Source of the DNA: AC-37 sp036389105
GTDB lineage: Bacteria; Actinomycetota; Thermoleophilia; Solirubrobacterales; Thermoleophilaceae
Assembly (NCBI GenBank): GCA_036389105.1
Contig: DASVQK010000052.1
Location: 1 to 58,890 of the forward strand
Reading direction: 5' to 3'
Length of the DNA stretch: 58,890 nucleotides
Shown in pieces: positions 58,754-58,890 of this stretch. Each line of letters opens with the position of its first letter. Positions within the stretch are counted from its first letter, which is position 1. Under the pieces are notes generated by a model, which saw only the letters and a program-made list of their open reading frames with translations, was not told where the DNA came from and ran no database searches. Made by a program: the position numbers and the translations under genes.

Positions 58754-58890
58754 TCAGTGGCCGCAGCGCAGGCGGCCCACCGGGCCCAGGGTCCGCAGCT
58801 TGCGCAGCAGCGCCACGCGGCGCCTGACGGCGTAGCGCGAGATGCCGAGTGCGCGCCCGGCGGCGGCCGCGCTGCCCGTGCGCCGGAGCG
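58754..58890 (-). CDS. HTH-type protein, C-terminal part (start off window)
   Basis: The last 44 codons of a minus-strand gene read LRRTGSAAAAGRALGISRYA, VRRRVALLRKLRTLGPVGRL, RCGH, stop. AAAAGRALGISRYAVRRRV has helix-turn-helix spacing (A-x3-G-x5-[IV]), so it is probably a DNA-binding protein or recombinase-like HTH end. It converges with the glycolate operon with a 25-base gap. Confidence 0.55.
   Translation of the reverse strand, partial: LRRTGSAAAAGRALGISRYAVRRRVALLRKLRTLGPVGRLRCGH

Noticed and set aside
1..58890. CRISPR arrays, rRNA genes, riboswitches, replication origin
   Set aside because: Looked for regularly spaced direct repeats, rRNA-like stretches, known riboswitch cores and DnaA-box clusters; none seen.

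Overview
The window is high-GC bacterial DNA with many GTG/TTG starts, frequent stop/start overlaps (TGATG, GTGA, ATGA), several starts lacking a clear Shine-Dalgarno, and long spurious antisense open frames. The gene content points to an actinobacterium: a LigD-type NHEJ polymerase, an FprA-like ferredoxin reductase with a 7Fe ferredoxin, LuxR-family ATPases, a DUF3352 lipoprotein, an LmbU-like regulator, and many secreted proteins with Ala-rich signal peptides. I infer a soil Thermoleophilia/Solirubrobacterales-type organism. That placement is by gene style only; there is no rRNA in the window.

Left part (1-25 kb): the LigD polymerase domain runs off the left edge. Next come a tRNA-like remnant, a small secreted Cys-rich protein, gene debris, a secreted GH31 glycosidase, an I36-type inhibitor, a plasmid-stabilisation-like protein and secreted or lipoprotein genes of unknown function. 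A FIST sensor / GGDEF-EAL pair, a ferredoxin / ferredoxin reductase pair and a two-gene surface-protein unit (a short anchored protein and a 1,396-residue mosaic adhesin) follow. A GMC oxidoreductase / alpha-beta hydrolase pair lies directly downstream of a 1,121-residue cyclase-like/ATPase/LuxR regulator.

Middle part (25-43 kb) is accessory. It has a polytopic metallophosphoesterase, an LmbU-LuxR fusion regulator, two different secreted zinc proteases, and a tandem GH43 pair in which one copy has lost its catalytic glutamate. Between 36.16 and 42.93 kb an intact tRNA-Phe and a 45-nt copy of its 3' part bracket a 6.7-kb segment. This segment is full of truncated and frameshifted genes, hairpin repeats, a transposase stub, an SSB-like gene and a HARE-HTH gene, so it looks like a decayed integrated element. 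Further tRNA-Phe-like scraps at about 0.8 kb and 31.9 kb suggest repeated use of this target. A recurring GATGTT-containing block precedes four plus-strand genes here and may define a small regulon.

Right part (43-58.9 kb) is conventional. It holds a glyoxalase, a DUF3352 lipoprotein, an M23 peptidase, an MrfA/YprA-like helicase divergent from a HAD phosphatase, a secreted FG-GAP-like protein, LtrA, and a membrane protein followed by strong hairpins. The last unit is a glycolate-to-malate operon (glcD-glcE-glcF-malate synthase-periplasmic binding protein). It would oxidise glycolate to glyoxylate and condense that with acetyl-CoA. An HTH protein is cut by the right edge.
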